From Pelecanus crispus (lineage: Eukaryota; Chordata; Aves; Pelecaniformes; Pelecanidae), in the NCBI RefSeq assembly GCF_030463565.1, contig NC_134648.1:47492346-47556345 (forward strand): a stretch of 64,000 nt of DNA, written 5' to 3'. Shown piece after piece: positions 48,351 through 61,100 of this stretch. The position numbers and the translations under genes are program-made. The number at the start of each line of letters is the position of its first letter. Position 1 is the stretch's first letter. The notes beneath the pieces were generated by a model that was not told where the DNA came from, searched no databases, and was given only the letters and a program-made list of their open reading frames with translations.

Positions 48351-51254
48351 ACAGAGCTGAGTCAGAGAGCGTGGCAGACCTGGCACCAGGGCAGATGTCA
48401 TGAAAGTCTTCTAAAAAGGAAAAGATTACCAGAACAGCCAGTATCTGCCCAGTCTGTCCAACTTGACAGCCTTAGGGCTATCTAAAACTAGGCCCTTGGT
48501 TTTTAATAGCAATGCTGTGTAGCACTAGGAACACCCATCTTGAAACAGGGCCCCATTGTGCAAGGATCTATACAGCACCTGGACACAGAGAGACTGTCTG
48601 CTCTTTGGGATGGGGAACGAGATGGAGAGAAAGGACAGAAGATGAATAGGATGAGAGCAAGCAGAAGGAAACAAGACAACACTGGTCAGCATAAGAGATA
48701 GCGGCCCAGTGAGCTGCTCTCAATGGGTAAGAACATGCAGCAGAAAGACAACAGTTCAATGTCTTACTAGAAGACACCAAGGCAACATTTTTGTACTATA
48801 ATTTTTAGTTTCAACAGTGACTACAATTGCTAGCAGTGTATTGCGTCTTGTTCCCCATATGAAAGGGCCTAGAAGAGGGAAGGCTGCATACCACTGCTGA
48901 CTGCTGTAGTCATAGACAAGGGAGAAGGGGCTGCCAGTTGTCCCTAAGTAGGAGTCCAAGTCTGTTCCACACCAGCAAGAGGTCTCCACAAATCTGAGCT
49001 AGTCTCTAAACAGCAAATCACTTCCCCAGACAAATCTGAACCCCCCCAGAGCTGGTTCCATCATCTTCCCAGAGGACTGCAGAGACTTGTATTTCCCTGC
49101 GCTTCTTTACCCACTGCCCTAAGCGGCACTATCATCTTGAGACAACCTCACACTTCAGCTACTGAAGCACAAGAGAGGCCCAAGCAGCTGTTCCTTCTGG
49201 TAAGAGACGAGATTTCTATGATTACTCAGAAAATTGCATCAGTTTACAGCCCATCAGAATTATGTTAGCATAAATCCCTAAAATAAGGGGTGGGTATGGG
49301 CCAACACACTTCTTGCAGCTTATCAGAGAATTGCCTCAAGAGGGAGAGAAGAATTTAGTTTTGGCCACAGCAGAGTCACTCCCCGAAAACCCACCCAAAC
49401 TCAGTCTGGCCTTCACGTGCCTCACAGAAAACTCTGGAGCAGCCTTAGGCCAATTCCAGTTTCTCCATCCCTCATGTGGTGCAAGAGCTCCGCTTCCTTC
49501 GTCTGTATTCATTGCAGCTTTATACCAAGGCTGAGAGGCTTGGCTCTCAGCCTCACTCCCCACCTCCAACCCTGTGTGCAATTGCCCACGCCTCAACACA
49601 CTTTGTAGCACGCCATCCCTGCAGAAGGGTAGCTGGAAAAGACTGATCGGGAATTTTGGGTGAACTTCAGCTGCAGCTGTTTCGTTTTACTGCAAAAAAA
49701 GTTATAGCAAATTATGTCTAAAAATGAACACATTCATGCAGTAACACCTCCCTCCTACAGTCAAGTTTCATGCTCTGGAGAACAGAGATTAGGGTTTCTC
49801 ACGCATTCAATAAAAAAAACAAACAAGGAAAGAGTTTAAGAGGAAGATTCTAAAATCTGAGATTCTGCACCATAGGGTTGAAGCCAAGACAGTCTGAGGT
49901 TCTGGTGGACTTTGCTGTTTCCCGTAAGTGTTTTCCTTTTATAGTTCCCATAATCACATGTTCAAACTCTTTCTGCTGTCATGTGCCAGGTCAGTCAGAC
50001 ACAGCATGGTGGCAGAACAGCCAAAACCATACAAAACATAGTAATTCACTATGGGAACCAGGAGTTACAGCCCAGTCCAACTGACCAACTCAGCCATAAC
50101 ACTATGAAAGCAAGAAGAAATCTTATCCAAATCAAGCATCATTTCCCCATTTTCTCTTTCAGGTATCTGAAGGAATTCTTTCTCTGTAGTTCTGCAATTG
50201 AGGCAAACAGAAAGCTGAGCAGAGGAACTGAATGCACAAAAATCTAGTTTCCCAAGCAGCACATCCTGACACATCTCGGGTCAAGTGGCGGTGTATGGAA
50301 TCAAGGATCCTAAGACATCAGGCAAATCCTTGCTATTGCTGGAGACACAAGCTGGGGCATGTAGGATTCCAGCATGAAGTGCCTGGGCATGATTTTTCTC
50401 CCAGCCCCAAGTCCATGCCAGATGCCAGGATAAATGGAGGCTGCTGAGTCAGCAACAGGTCACTGTCACCACTCCCTCTTCAAGACATCACAAGAAACTG
50501 GTGATCAGGACAGACAATGTGGGCAGCCAGATGATATCATGCATCCTGCAAAGAGAGGCAGAAACTTTAGAACCTACTTCATGCTAAAGTTATCCAGCAA
50601 GCTGAGCTCTCTCCTTCACACCCAAACACGATAGTGTTTCTGAAAACTCCAGCCTCAACTTGGCCCCCTTCCCATGAGTAATACCGGTCATGGCATGTAA
50701 AGACATGTCCACATGGTTTGCTGTGTATCATTTTGCTCATGCCAGGTTTGCAAAGTCACCCACCTTTTAGCGCCCTGACCCCAACTCCAGCAGCTCTAGA
50801 CTCACAACCCCTGCGATTTCCAGGGGACACTGGAACTTCAGTTTCGGGATTCTTCATAATGCTCACCACTGCTTTATCTAACCTCTGTCTTCTCTGAGTC
50901 CAGCACAAGACAACTGTGTTCCCACAAGGAGCTTCTAAATATGACCCAGCACAATGCTACAGAGGCAATTGCCAAGACTCACATACACTGCTTACTCTCT
51001 TCTTTAGCTAGTGCTCATGGCTTGAAAGCCAGAATGAAGGCTAGATGCTGGTTTCATAATATGAGAACATCTGCCTAGTTATATCATGGAACACATGCAG
51101 CTAGCCAATGCTATGCTGGCTGAAGATGGGCTAAATCTTTGTACAGCTCAGGAAACACGGTTTTCGTCGTTTTACAGGCAGCGATGCTAATGGACACAGA
51201 ATCATGTTGCAAAATCTTCTCAAGTTTTAAAGTTATGATTTTAATCCTCAAGCT

Positions 51255-51275
51255 AAAAAAAAAAAAAAAAAAAAA
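51255..51275 (+). repeat. Poly-A tract (21 A)
   Basis: An uninterrupted run of 21 A preceded by AGCT. I see no SINE or processed pseudogene body immediately upstream that would explain it as a retrotransposon tail. Confidence 0.9.
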
Positions 51276-51950
51276 GTCCAAGGAAAAACAGTGATAAATT
51301 GAATGCTTTTTGTGAGAGCTGGGGAACAGCTCAAGCTCAAGAGAATCACAGAAATTGGATATTGCCCCTGAAGGCAACAAGCTGTCAACTTATAATTACT
51401 CTGTTGTTTGTTAGCAGACACTTTGCAGGTACATTGCTTCCACCCTGGAGTCTGAAACCATTTTGTACAACTTAGAGGTGCAAGGGACTCAAATACCCCC
51501 TCTTCTGGCTTCATCTAACCCTCTTGACAGTACAGTGAAGCACAAGCAGTACAAATACCTGCATCTCAAAGCGTCAGGTAATACACAGCAACATGAAAAA
51601 GTAATTGCACCAATTGCACTACTGATTTCCATAAAAGAGTTCTTAAAATACTTTCTGGCATTACCAGCTACTTTAGCCCATTTTCCAGCCTACTGCAGAG
51701 AGACCTTACAGTAGCCTGTGAGCCCCAGTCCAGAGTCCTGCCTCCTCCCAGAAGCTCACAGGTCCTGGTTCAGCCAGGTATCCCGAAAGGCTGCAGGTGG
51801 AGAACCGTCCTCTCCCCCCTGCAGCAGACCTCAGCAAGACACCCGAAGACCTGGAGACAGCCCTCATCCATAGACAGCACCAACCAGTTTGATTCCCTCT
51901 GTATAGACCCGAAAGAACACTGAGCTGAGAAGGCAGCATTTTTAAAATAT

Positions 51951-51960
51951 TTTATTTATT
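51951..51960 (-). terminator. AREL1: Probable AREL1 polyadenylation signals
   Basis: The minus strand reads AATAAATAAA, two overlapping AATAAA hexamers, followed by an AT-rich stretch and then GU-rich sequence (GGTTGGTGCTGTCT) about 60 bases on. No other AATAAA was noticed on the minus strand between the AREL1 stop codon and this point. Cleavage would be near 51930-51940. The call rests on motif and position only. Confidence 0.6.
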
Positions 51961-54879
51961 ATACAAACTATTTACAAAATCAGCTACTACAACCACAGGC
52001 TTCCAAATTCTGGCTGAACTCTGCCAGAAACTCATCAGAGGGAACTAGAATTTGACCTGTATCATCCACAGCTCCTGGTTTCTAAAAATATGCAACATGG
52101 CCTGCAGGTGCAGGCTGAAGCCAGGCCCTCTGCACCTCAAAGCAGCTTCAGGAAACATGGAACCTGTCCTAAAGATTTCTACAGAAGGGCCTCTATTAAG
52201 TGGGAATAAATAAAGGGTAAAAAGAAAAGTAACGAGCCTCTGCCAGAAATAACATACAGTATAGGCGACCAAAGCACATCCCCATTGCCAGTGTTAAGGG
52301 CAGCATAAAAAGTGACTGCACTGAGAAAGGGTATAAAGCTAGAGACAAGTTTAGAAACATTGTGATGGATCTCAGAAACTTGGGACCAGCTAGGAGCCTG
52401 TGGAAACAATGGGGATGGGTTTAGTTGACTAAGAGCACCCATCACAGTTCTGACTGCACTTGCGTTAAGAAGAAAGTCCTTGGCATCTGCACAGCTGCAG
52501 GGATGCATGAGGTGCTGGGTGCAATGCAATGAGAAGCATTTAGGAGCTCTTTCCAGCAGAGGAAGAGCTGCCCAATGACCAACGACTTTGTCCTCAGAAT
52601 AAAAAAGCCCAGCTCAAGAGAAGAAGGGAGAAGATTCCTGAGGAAGATGTCACTGGCAGAGTTGGCCCATAGCTACAAGGCTGGAAACATCCTCACCAGG
52701 TGAGACTGCAAGACAAGGCTGCAACGTGGGAACAGCACCAAGCTACACCTCCCAACAAACAGGAGTTAAGCCGAGCACTGCCACCTCTCAGTCCCTGGAG
52801 AAAGCAGTGAAGCAGTGGCATGGAGAACACAGGAGCTGTAACCCTACTGACCATGGAAGCCACCTCCAGTGTAAATAAAACAGTACCATACTCTCCACCC
52901 AAAGGAGGTCAGGACCTTGCAGAATGGAGCCTGCGCTAAAAAAAGGGAGAACAGCCACTACTAAAATGATCTGTCAGAGCACAACAGTGGCAACTCTCAA
53001 GCTGGCAGCCTCCTAGCACCTTGGTGCCAGTGAGGGAATGAATTCACAAGGCAAAGAAATCCCCCTGAGTAGTCTCAATGCTCAGCTGGCTGCTTTTTGG
53101 CACCAAAATGGCTTATTTTTTTCTGTACAGAAGTAACACACTCAGCCTGAGAATGGCTAAGATGCTGTCTTAAAAACATTTTCTAGATATAGAATGTTTC
53201 CCCCAAATTCCCAGTCAGTTCAACTAAGCTATACTGGAAAAGCACACACAGTTATCTTAAAATACCCATACTGTGCAGGTCTGTCAGGATCAGCTTGAAG
53301 ACAGCAGAAGGGGGCTGAAGAGGATGATGCGACTTTTCATCTAATACGGTGTTCTAAAATTAGCTCAGGGATGCCAGTCTGAGACTCCATTCTGGAAGAA
53401 ATCCAGCAATTCCATAATCCCGTAGAAGCTTACATCGCAGGCAGTAGCAATGCAGATTTCTCGCACTGACTCCTGCATGACTTTAACTCCTGACCTGAAC
53501 TAAGGGACTGTTGAGAACTTAAAGATCTTGAACTTTGCTTCACTGAAGAACTCATCAAGATTCCCAGATTCCCCTTCCCTTTACTTCCCTGGGAAGGAAG
53601 GAATGGACTGCCAGCAACAACACACCCCAATCATAAGCTTACTTCTCATGCTGGTCTGCCCACTCCTCTCCCCACAAGCCAGACAATGGTGAGTACAGGC
53701 TGTTGAGTGATCACTTGAGTGAAGTTCTAGTTAACATTTTGTGCTGGAAAGCCAGCAGCACTGAATGAAACAGGAGGAAAGGAGAGCTGAAGAAAGACGG
53801 TAGGAAGATTGAGAGGACTGAAAGCCAGCTGCTCTCCAGGAACCAGCACCCCTCTGGAAACCCTGCCTGAAATGCAGTAGAGAAAGAAAAGCCTCAGGCT
53901 GCTGCATGATAGAGGTAGAAACCAAGACCCTGTGGGATAACGGGGTGGAGGTACCACATTCTACCCAGTACCATCACCCCAACAACAAATGCAAGCCCAG
54001 TGCTCACTGTAGCTGCTTACTGACCTGTCACTGTTACTACATAACATACATACCCTGAAGGTGAATGTGGGATAGGCATTGGTGCTCAGCATTGAGGGAC
54101 CACACTCATGCCCATACTCTCTCTCCTGAGGAAGGGAAAAGAAGGCAAGGGCATGGGACAGCTTCCTGTGCAACATCAACTGTCAGAAACATTCAATGGA
54201 GGAGAAACTCCTCTTCCAGTTCATTTGCAGAGGCTCATTACCAGCCACTGCTGGAGAAGGACGCTTCTGCTGCTGGACCCTGGCGGAGGTAGTACAGGAT
54301 CACTGTCAGGGCCAGCAGTTGTGCTCCGATGAGATTGTTCTCCCCACTGGGTTACTCCCTCCAGTGGATACTGCCCATTTTTTCTCTGTGGCACAGGTGA
54401 CAGCAGCATCCAGAGCAAGATGGAGGAAGAGAATCACAAACCCTTCTGGGTCAGGTGCTGAAAGGATGGACAACCCTATACTCTTCATGAGTCACAGAGT
54501 TAGATGAGCTATTGGGGAGCATCACTGGGGGAGTTGAGCCAAGACATGGAAAGTTACTAAGGCTTCCCGTGAGCCAGGCGTCCAGCAGAGCTTCATGCTG
54601 GTCTTCCCTCTTCCTCCCAGAGAGCTACAATAAAGGCAGCTCAGCAGATCTCCTGCACCTCACTGTAACTTCTGTTCATGAACTTCATCTTCTTACAGGA
54701 TGGGTGTAGAGCGTGCAGGGAAATCAAGTGCAATATCTCCTTGATGAATGCACCACAGTCCTTTTGTTGTTTCACATTGAGCCAAAGGGAGAATGAGGGT
54801 AAGGGAAAAAGATGAGCTCTTGATGACATATTTGGGATACGGAAAGGCCACGTGACATCTTCTGGATGACAAATTCCTT

Positions 54880-54990
54880 TACATGGAGTCTTTGCTCTGC
54901 CTCCATTGCCTATGTGAAGGAAAGGCGAACAAGCAGAGGATTGAACCTGGGTCTCACCACGAAGAGCCAGGAGGCTAAGTGGTCTCCTGG
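54880..54990 (-). mobile_element. Possible tRNA-derived SINE fragment in AREL1 3' UTR
   Basis: On the minus strand CCAGGAGACCACTTAGCCTC is followed by GAGACCCAGGTTCAATCCTC. The GGTTCAATCC matches a Pol III B box, and AGACCCAGGTTC resembles the MIR head. The similarity is short and the assignment weak. Confidence 0.3.
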
Positions 54991-55000
54991 AAAGGGGAAA

Positions 55001-55103
55001 TCACAGCATGCCAAAGCCCTCGCAACCCTCGCTGATAGCTAGCTGTAACATCTTGTGCACTTCTTCATAGGAGTCATAAGTAGGGAGGCACAGCTGGTTA
55101 AAA
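55001..55103 (-). CDS. AREL1: AREL1 last coding exon, with stop
   Basis: 103 nt: one base completing the catalytic Cys codon, 33 codons and TGA at 55003-55001. Acceptor GTTTTACAG. It encodes FNQLCLPTYDSYEEVHKMLQ and the HECT C-terminal tail ending GFGML. Numbering back from the C-terminus puts the split cysteine at 790 of 823. Confidence 0.98.
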
Positions 55104-58100
55104 CTGTAAAACAAAAGAAAAATTCCATTCAGACTAGATCTGAGAGGGGACCATCCCTATCATCTGCTTTTAGATGGGTTGACATGAGCATCACACACAT
55201 TACACATTATATACTGCTTGCCCACCGTGACTAACTGGTGTCATTCTCAAAAGCACAATGCAGAAAGTCCTACCACCCCAGGATACTTGCCAAGTGTGGG
55301 CTGTTGGCAAAGTACTGTGAGTTGGAGCCGCAATGATCTGGAAGGATGGACAGAGCGCAGCAAACCCTCCTGGGGGCAGCTGGGAGGAACCAGTTGTGAA
55401 CTGCAAGAGCCTGGCCAGCTCCTCCTGTGTGAAACTGGAGACCACGGTCCAAAACCACCTCATGACCTGTTAGGAAACAGGAAAGGTAAAGCCAGGTCAG
55501 CCAATCAAATCAAATAAGCATATAAGCAAGTTGCAAGATCAGTCAATTGCCTTGCAAGCAAGTGCTCTACTAATAGTCAGATTTTTTTTTTTGTTTTACC
55601 AGGGTGACACGTAAAGGCAAGTATTACATAGTTTCTTCTTACCAGTTAAAAGATGTCCCACACTACTACCTCCCACCTGTCCTTTTCCTTAAAGCAGAAA
55701 GGCTTCTGCTCTCCCCACAGAGATTTTCTTTTCAGAAATACCTGCATAGACAATGAGGTAGGTTTACACTGCAGAAGCTCATTTGCTTCTTGCACTATGC
55801 TAATCTTTTGCTTTTTCACATCCTCTGGTACTTTTGCAGGAAGGTGGAACCATCCCAGTATTTACAGCTAGAAGTTTGTACTCCTAATCTCTCTTCATCT
55901 TGGGTGTTTTGGCAGCTTCCTTTGTTTTTCTAAATGAAGCTGCTACCATTCCCATACCCCTCCCGCTGGGAAAGGCAGGGAGGGATGGGAACAGTTACAG
56001 GGTACAAATTTAGGCTACTACATCAGTAGTCTTTACCACAGCACTGAATTCCAAACACTCCACATGGGCTGCAATCATGATCTTCAAGCATCCCTTAGAA
56101 ATAAGTATAGCACCACGAACGTCTTCAGTAGCAATGATTTCCACCAAATCCTCCTGATTCCCTGCTGAACTGTTCTTAATTAGTGCTTTGTTGCATTTTC
56201 TTAACAAGACCACTGCTGCTGATTTCTTCCTGCTGGTAACTGATTATGCATCATCTCTAGTCAGCCATGCTGAAGGATATCTCTAGGGCAAAACATTATT
56301 TCATAATGCATGCAGTCCTACTCCTGACTCCTGAATCTTCCAGTTTGTCCTTCTGGAAGCCTAATTTCCAACCAAGAAATCTGTTCCCAGTTTAAGTTGT
56401 CTTCTGCTATAGGTGGGATAACTGGTTTCAGCAAGCAGGAGGGAGAAGCCCTTTCATTTACCTTCTCACGGAAGTGCCAAGATCCTCCTACCACTACAGC
56501 ATGTGCCTTGAAGTCACAAACACTGATATCTCCAGTACCGCACATAAGCAACTGAAAGGCAAGAGACTGCAGTCAAAGTCAGGAGCCCAGGAAACAAGGC
56601 AACAGCTACTGTGCAAATTACAAATGTTTAAAATGCTTAGAGAAGAAACATTTTGGCTTTATTCCAGATCCAGAAAGCAATTCATTTGTCAGAGAGGAGG
56701 GGAAGTAAGGATAGAGATACTTAGGGAGGTAGCAGTTACCTCAAGCTCATTCTCATCAAAAATAGCCAGGAGGTTCTCAGGAACTAACTCATTAAGACCT
56801 GGAAGAGAAGAGGAGAGATGAGCAGCAAGTGCTATCGCCTGGGATATAAAGGCAGAAAGGAGTGGTGAGCAGACAGCATGTTACCTTTCAGGAAGTGATC
56901 CACCTCCTCCCTAACCTGATTGGCCAATCTGTACTGCGCAAGCAGATTTAGATACAAGATTTTGTTTTCATTGGTCACTGGTACTTGAGCCCCTCCTGTC
57001 ACCAGTTCCACCACCTGAAAACAGGAGAACACTTGACATGAGTGTGACCAGCAGCATTCCCCAAACCTGAACTCCCAACCAGACTAAACCCAAGCAAGGA
57101 TCTACTGCCCAGAGTAAGCTCAATTTTCTGGGGCACATAGCAGAGTTCTCAGCCTCCCCCGCTACAGGCAGAAGGGGTTAAACTCTCCCACCTTCAGGAA
57201 CCGCCTCCTTTACCTTCTCCAGTTGTCCTGTTTTGCTATACTTCTCTTCAGCAAAGACCAGATCCATCTCACTCACATCATTGTTCAGTATGAAACAAAC
57301 TTTGGATTTATAGAATTCTGGGTCATCTGTCTCAAAATACTGTGTGAAAGAAAAAGAAGGCAGGGACACAGAGGGAAGGGGAAAAAAAAAAAAAAACAAC
57401 ACATTGTTAACCACGACTGTGGATCTGCTTCTACTACGCCAATATTCAACCTCTCTACAGACCAATAGAGGCTTCAGACAAGTCTGGGAAACTTTACCTT
57501 GTAATGCATACGAAGTCCTATGATCTGAGCCAGGAAGGATCGGGTGAAGCGAGCTCGAACCAGTTGTTTGTAAGCACCTCCCAGAGATGATTCATAAAGA
57601 CACTTTCCTACTAGGCGGCCTGCAAATTCATACACTTTGAGTCGTAAATATGTGGGACGCCCTGGATTTGGATGCACCTGTGAAGAGGAAGCAAAATGAA
57701 ACATCCAAGAACCAGACAAGACTAGGACAAATAGCAAGTATGGGACCAGTTCAAGTCACTGCATCTCTCAGGCTGCCCCAGGAGCCTTACTGTAATATTG
57801 TCAAAGCCAAGCAATAGAAATAAAATGCCTGAGCCTGCCTAGGAAGAATACAAAATGTTTCACATGCACAGGCCAGAAGCTGTACGAGAGCAGAAATGGA
57901 TTCTGAAACATTCAGACCCAACAGACACCCTGATGCCACCTCCTCTTGCCCAGAAATCCAGCTTTCCCTGCTGACTGGCCACCCTCTGCTGTTCATCCAG
58001 CCAGTTCTTTGACACTTCAGTGGGTTAAGATCATTAAGCAAAGCTTTGAGAAAGGCACTGGAAGTGACTGTGCAGGCAAGCTAAAGAATGGGTAAGGTAG

Positions 58101-61100
58101 CACACCACAATGAATTTAGCAGCAGCGTTATTTAACCAGCAGCATGTCAATGCACACAGTTCTGTGCATTCAGCACGGGAACTGCAGACTCACCAAGGCC
58201 TGGTTGTTATCACTAAAGCGGGTAAAGAGTTGATTGGTGGTATCAAATAATGCCTTACAGATGAGCTCAAACCACTCTCTGCGTGGACCACCCCAGTCCA
58301 GAGCTACAAGATAAAACAAGCTTAGTCATCCATGGGTCATCAATTCAAGAATTTCATGCATGCTGCTCAGTATTACCTGACATGAGAACTCATCGCAGTG
58401 AACAGCTCCATAGAAAAAAAAAGCAGTAGACAGGGACTCCAGAACTCTAGGTTCTGCTCCCAAACCTAGTCCTGATATTTTTTTTATTTGGGCCTCAGGT
58501 CCCTATGTAAAGCAGGGATAGAACAGCACCAGCAGCATAATTCACTAACATCTGTGAGAAAGCAGAAGGCTGGAAAGCCACAAAGGATAGACATACAAGA
58601 AACCAGAATTTCAGACTAAAACTATTCCATCATCATTCCTTTCACTTCCTCCTCAAACATATTCACAGGATAACTCACCTTCTTCGTCCTGAAAAATCAC
58701 TTCAAAGTTTTTGCTCCAGTCAGAAACAGAAAAATTTCGTGTTGCTTTAAAAGACTGAAAAAAAAAAAAAAAAAGGGAAAGAAAATAGCTGCAGCCATTA
58801 CTGCTTGGCATCCCGTAACCAATATGCAGTCCTGCACATGTGGATGGGCAATTTAAGCAACACAAAAACCAAGAAACAGTCTAGTACTCTAAAACATAAA
58901 ACTGAGAATTAGGAACTACTAAGGTCTAATTCTTATTTGTCCAAAGCCACAGAAGCCAATTCCTCATTTTCTATTATGAGACACATTATCCACATAAACA
59001 CAGCTCATCTTAAAACCAGTATGAGGTCTTAGAACAGCACAGATGTATCCCTCTCAAGGCTGCAGAACAGTATTGTTTAAAGTATTAAAATGCCTGTGGG
59101 AAGGAGCAATTTCTATAAAGCACTGTCAGCCCACGAGTTGGATTTAAAAAAGGAACATTTCAGAGAGCATTAGAAAATAGCTTGAAGGTTTCACTGAGTT
59201 CATATTTAAAGCAAATCACGATGCAAAAAAGGAACAAAATATTTCAAGTGTCTAGAACTTCCTGCATCCCGATTCTGGATTCCAATTAAAGAAAATTTAA
59301 AAAAGCTACACAGCAGTCCTCAGTCATACAGGTAGCTTTGGCTTAGCTTATCTTCAAATAGGTTAGAGCATCACACTAGTCACACCTCTGGACTAAAGAC
59401 ATTGGTCACATTCATTGTGCTTGTCAACCTTGGACCGTAAAGCTTACATTTATTATTATTATGGCACTTAGTTTATTTTGTTTTACTAGGCTGTAACACC
59501 AGTGCTCATGACAGTGCAGGAACTTCCAAAATAGTGGGAAAAAATAGTCATGGAAATACAGTTTAGAAGTGAAGTAATTTTGTAGCAAGCTATTAACTGA
59601 AACATAATCTTGTAAACACTGCAAGCTCATACGTGCAGAAAATATTCCAAAACACAGATTTACAGAGTAAATCAAGGGAAATCCCAGCCCCTCCTGCTTT
59701 TCCCAGAAATGTTCTTTTCCATCTTTAGAACATTACTGTTGTGAGACACATGTGGAAACAATAAGTCAGAATAACTGCTTGCCCTGCATACACAATGTTT
59801 AGAACATCAGTTAAGAACTGTATTATATGAATGATAACTTACTTAAGTTTGATTTCAGAAACACATCAGCTCAGGTCAGCACTGGTGAAGACTTAACTCA
59901 AGGACTCTACAGAATATTTTATCATCACACTGAACCACTACTAGAAGCCTGTCAATGCAACAGTTTCATGCATGCAGCTCAGTAACACCTGACTTGACAG
60001 TTTATCTCACCGAATGGCTCTGTACCAGAAAAACAGTAGGTAAAGACTCAGGAGCTCTAGGTTCTGCTCCCAAATGTGGTCCAGGTAGAGAGTCTCTCTC
60101 TGGGCCTCAGGTTCCAATGTAAAGTGGGGACAGAACAGCACCAGCAGATTTCCTGCTTTTACAGGCTATGCCTGCATTTACCCTCAATATCTCTCATAGC
60201 TTGATTTACTCTGCAATGAGTTCCTTAAAAATTTATCAGAGATTAAGTTTCCTAATTACTTAAGAAATTGATCTGATCTTACTGGCTCTAGAGAAGGAAC
60301 ACAGCATCCCACACAATACCAAACCTAAACACAGAGGAGCTACCTTGAGATTTTCTTTTTTGTTTCTTTTTCCCATCTCAAGCTGCCTACTGGCATCTGC
60401 CTTGAAACAGGACTAATCATTTTTAGCATGGTTGCCCTAGCACATGCCAGTTTGGATTTCTTTAGGCACTGTGCAGAAGAAAAAGGATGGAGGAAGCATC
60501 GGACTTAAGCAAAGTGACCTGTACACTCACCGACTCCAGCAGACAGTGACGGCTGACCTTCAGCGTGACCTTCGAATGAGGTCTTTTCATATGCACCTGA
60601 CGCAGCTCTCGATGAAAGAAGTTTACTTTGTCCTGGAAGGTCTCCGAGCCTCCTGAGAATAGTGACAGTTTCAGTCAGGCCTGAGCTGTCAACACCTCAA
60701 ACGTCTAGAAGGCATTCCTAAGACTAAATGCACAGGTCAGCTTTACAGCCCAAGGATGAGTGTTTTTACAGCCAAGTTTGGAAACAGAACTCTAAAGGCA
60801 GTTTGCAGTTAGTCTTGCTGACATTCAAACACTCACTTTCAAAGAGCCTGACAGAAAAGCCAAACTGAAAAGAAACAGCTGGCATGATGAAATACATTCA
60901 TTGGAAGCACCAACAAGGAACAGAACATGACACTGCAGGAGTCAAGACTCCTCATCAGAGGTCATTCAGTGCTGACAATCGTCATTCCCAAGGGAAACTA
61001 GCAGACTCAAGTGCTAACTTCCTGACTACTGTACCCACCTCACCACCCCTTTACCTATGTTTTTATGCAGAGAGCGAATGAAAGTGGCTGCCAATATGTT

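Larger units (their letters stand above)
30500..51930. other. Intergenic region between LTBP2 promoter and AREL1 3' end
   Basis: I recognise no protein or RNA gene in this stretch of about 21 kb. Frames of 100-200 codons occur on both strands but have no recognisable domain, have low-complexity composition and do not continue across plausible splice sites. Items named separately are a 12-bp tandem repeat at 32.26 kb, an AT-rich palindromic block at 36.2 kb, a MIR at 40.0 kb, CR1 tails at 41.1, 48.1 and 48.3 kb, a poly-G tract at 42.77 kb and a poly-A tract at 51.26 kb. A noncoding RNA gene or enhancers cannot be excluded by reading. Confidence 0.6.
51935..55000 (-). other. AREL1: Probable AREL1 3' UTR (about 3.07 kb)
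   Basis: The sequence runs from the base after the AREL1 stop codon to the polyadenylation cluster. It has no minus-strand coding potential that continues the gene. A long 3' UTR of this order fits what I recall of mammalian AREL1 mRNA. A SINE-like segment with a tRNA B-box-like GGTTCAATCC on the minus strand lies at about 54.88-54.99 kb. An alternative, earlier polyadenylation site without the canonical hexamer cannot be excluded. Confidence 0.55.
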
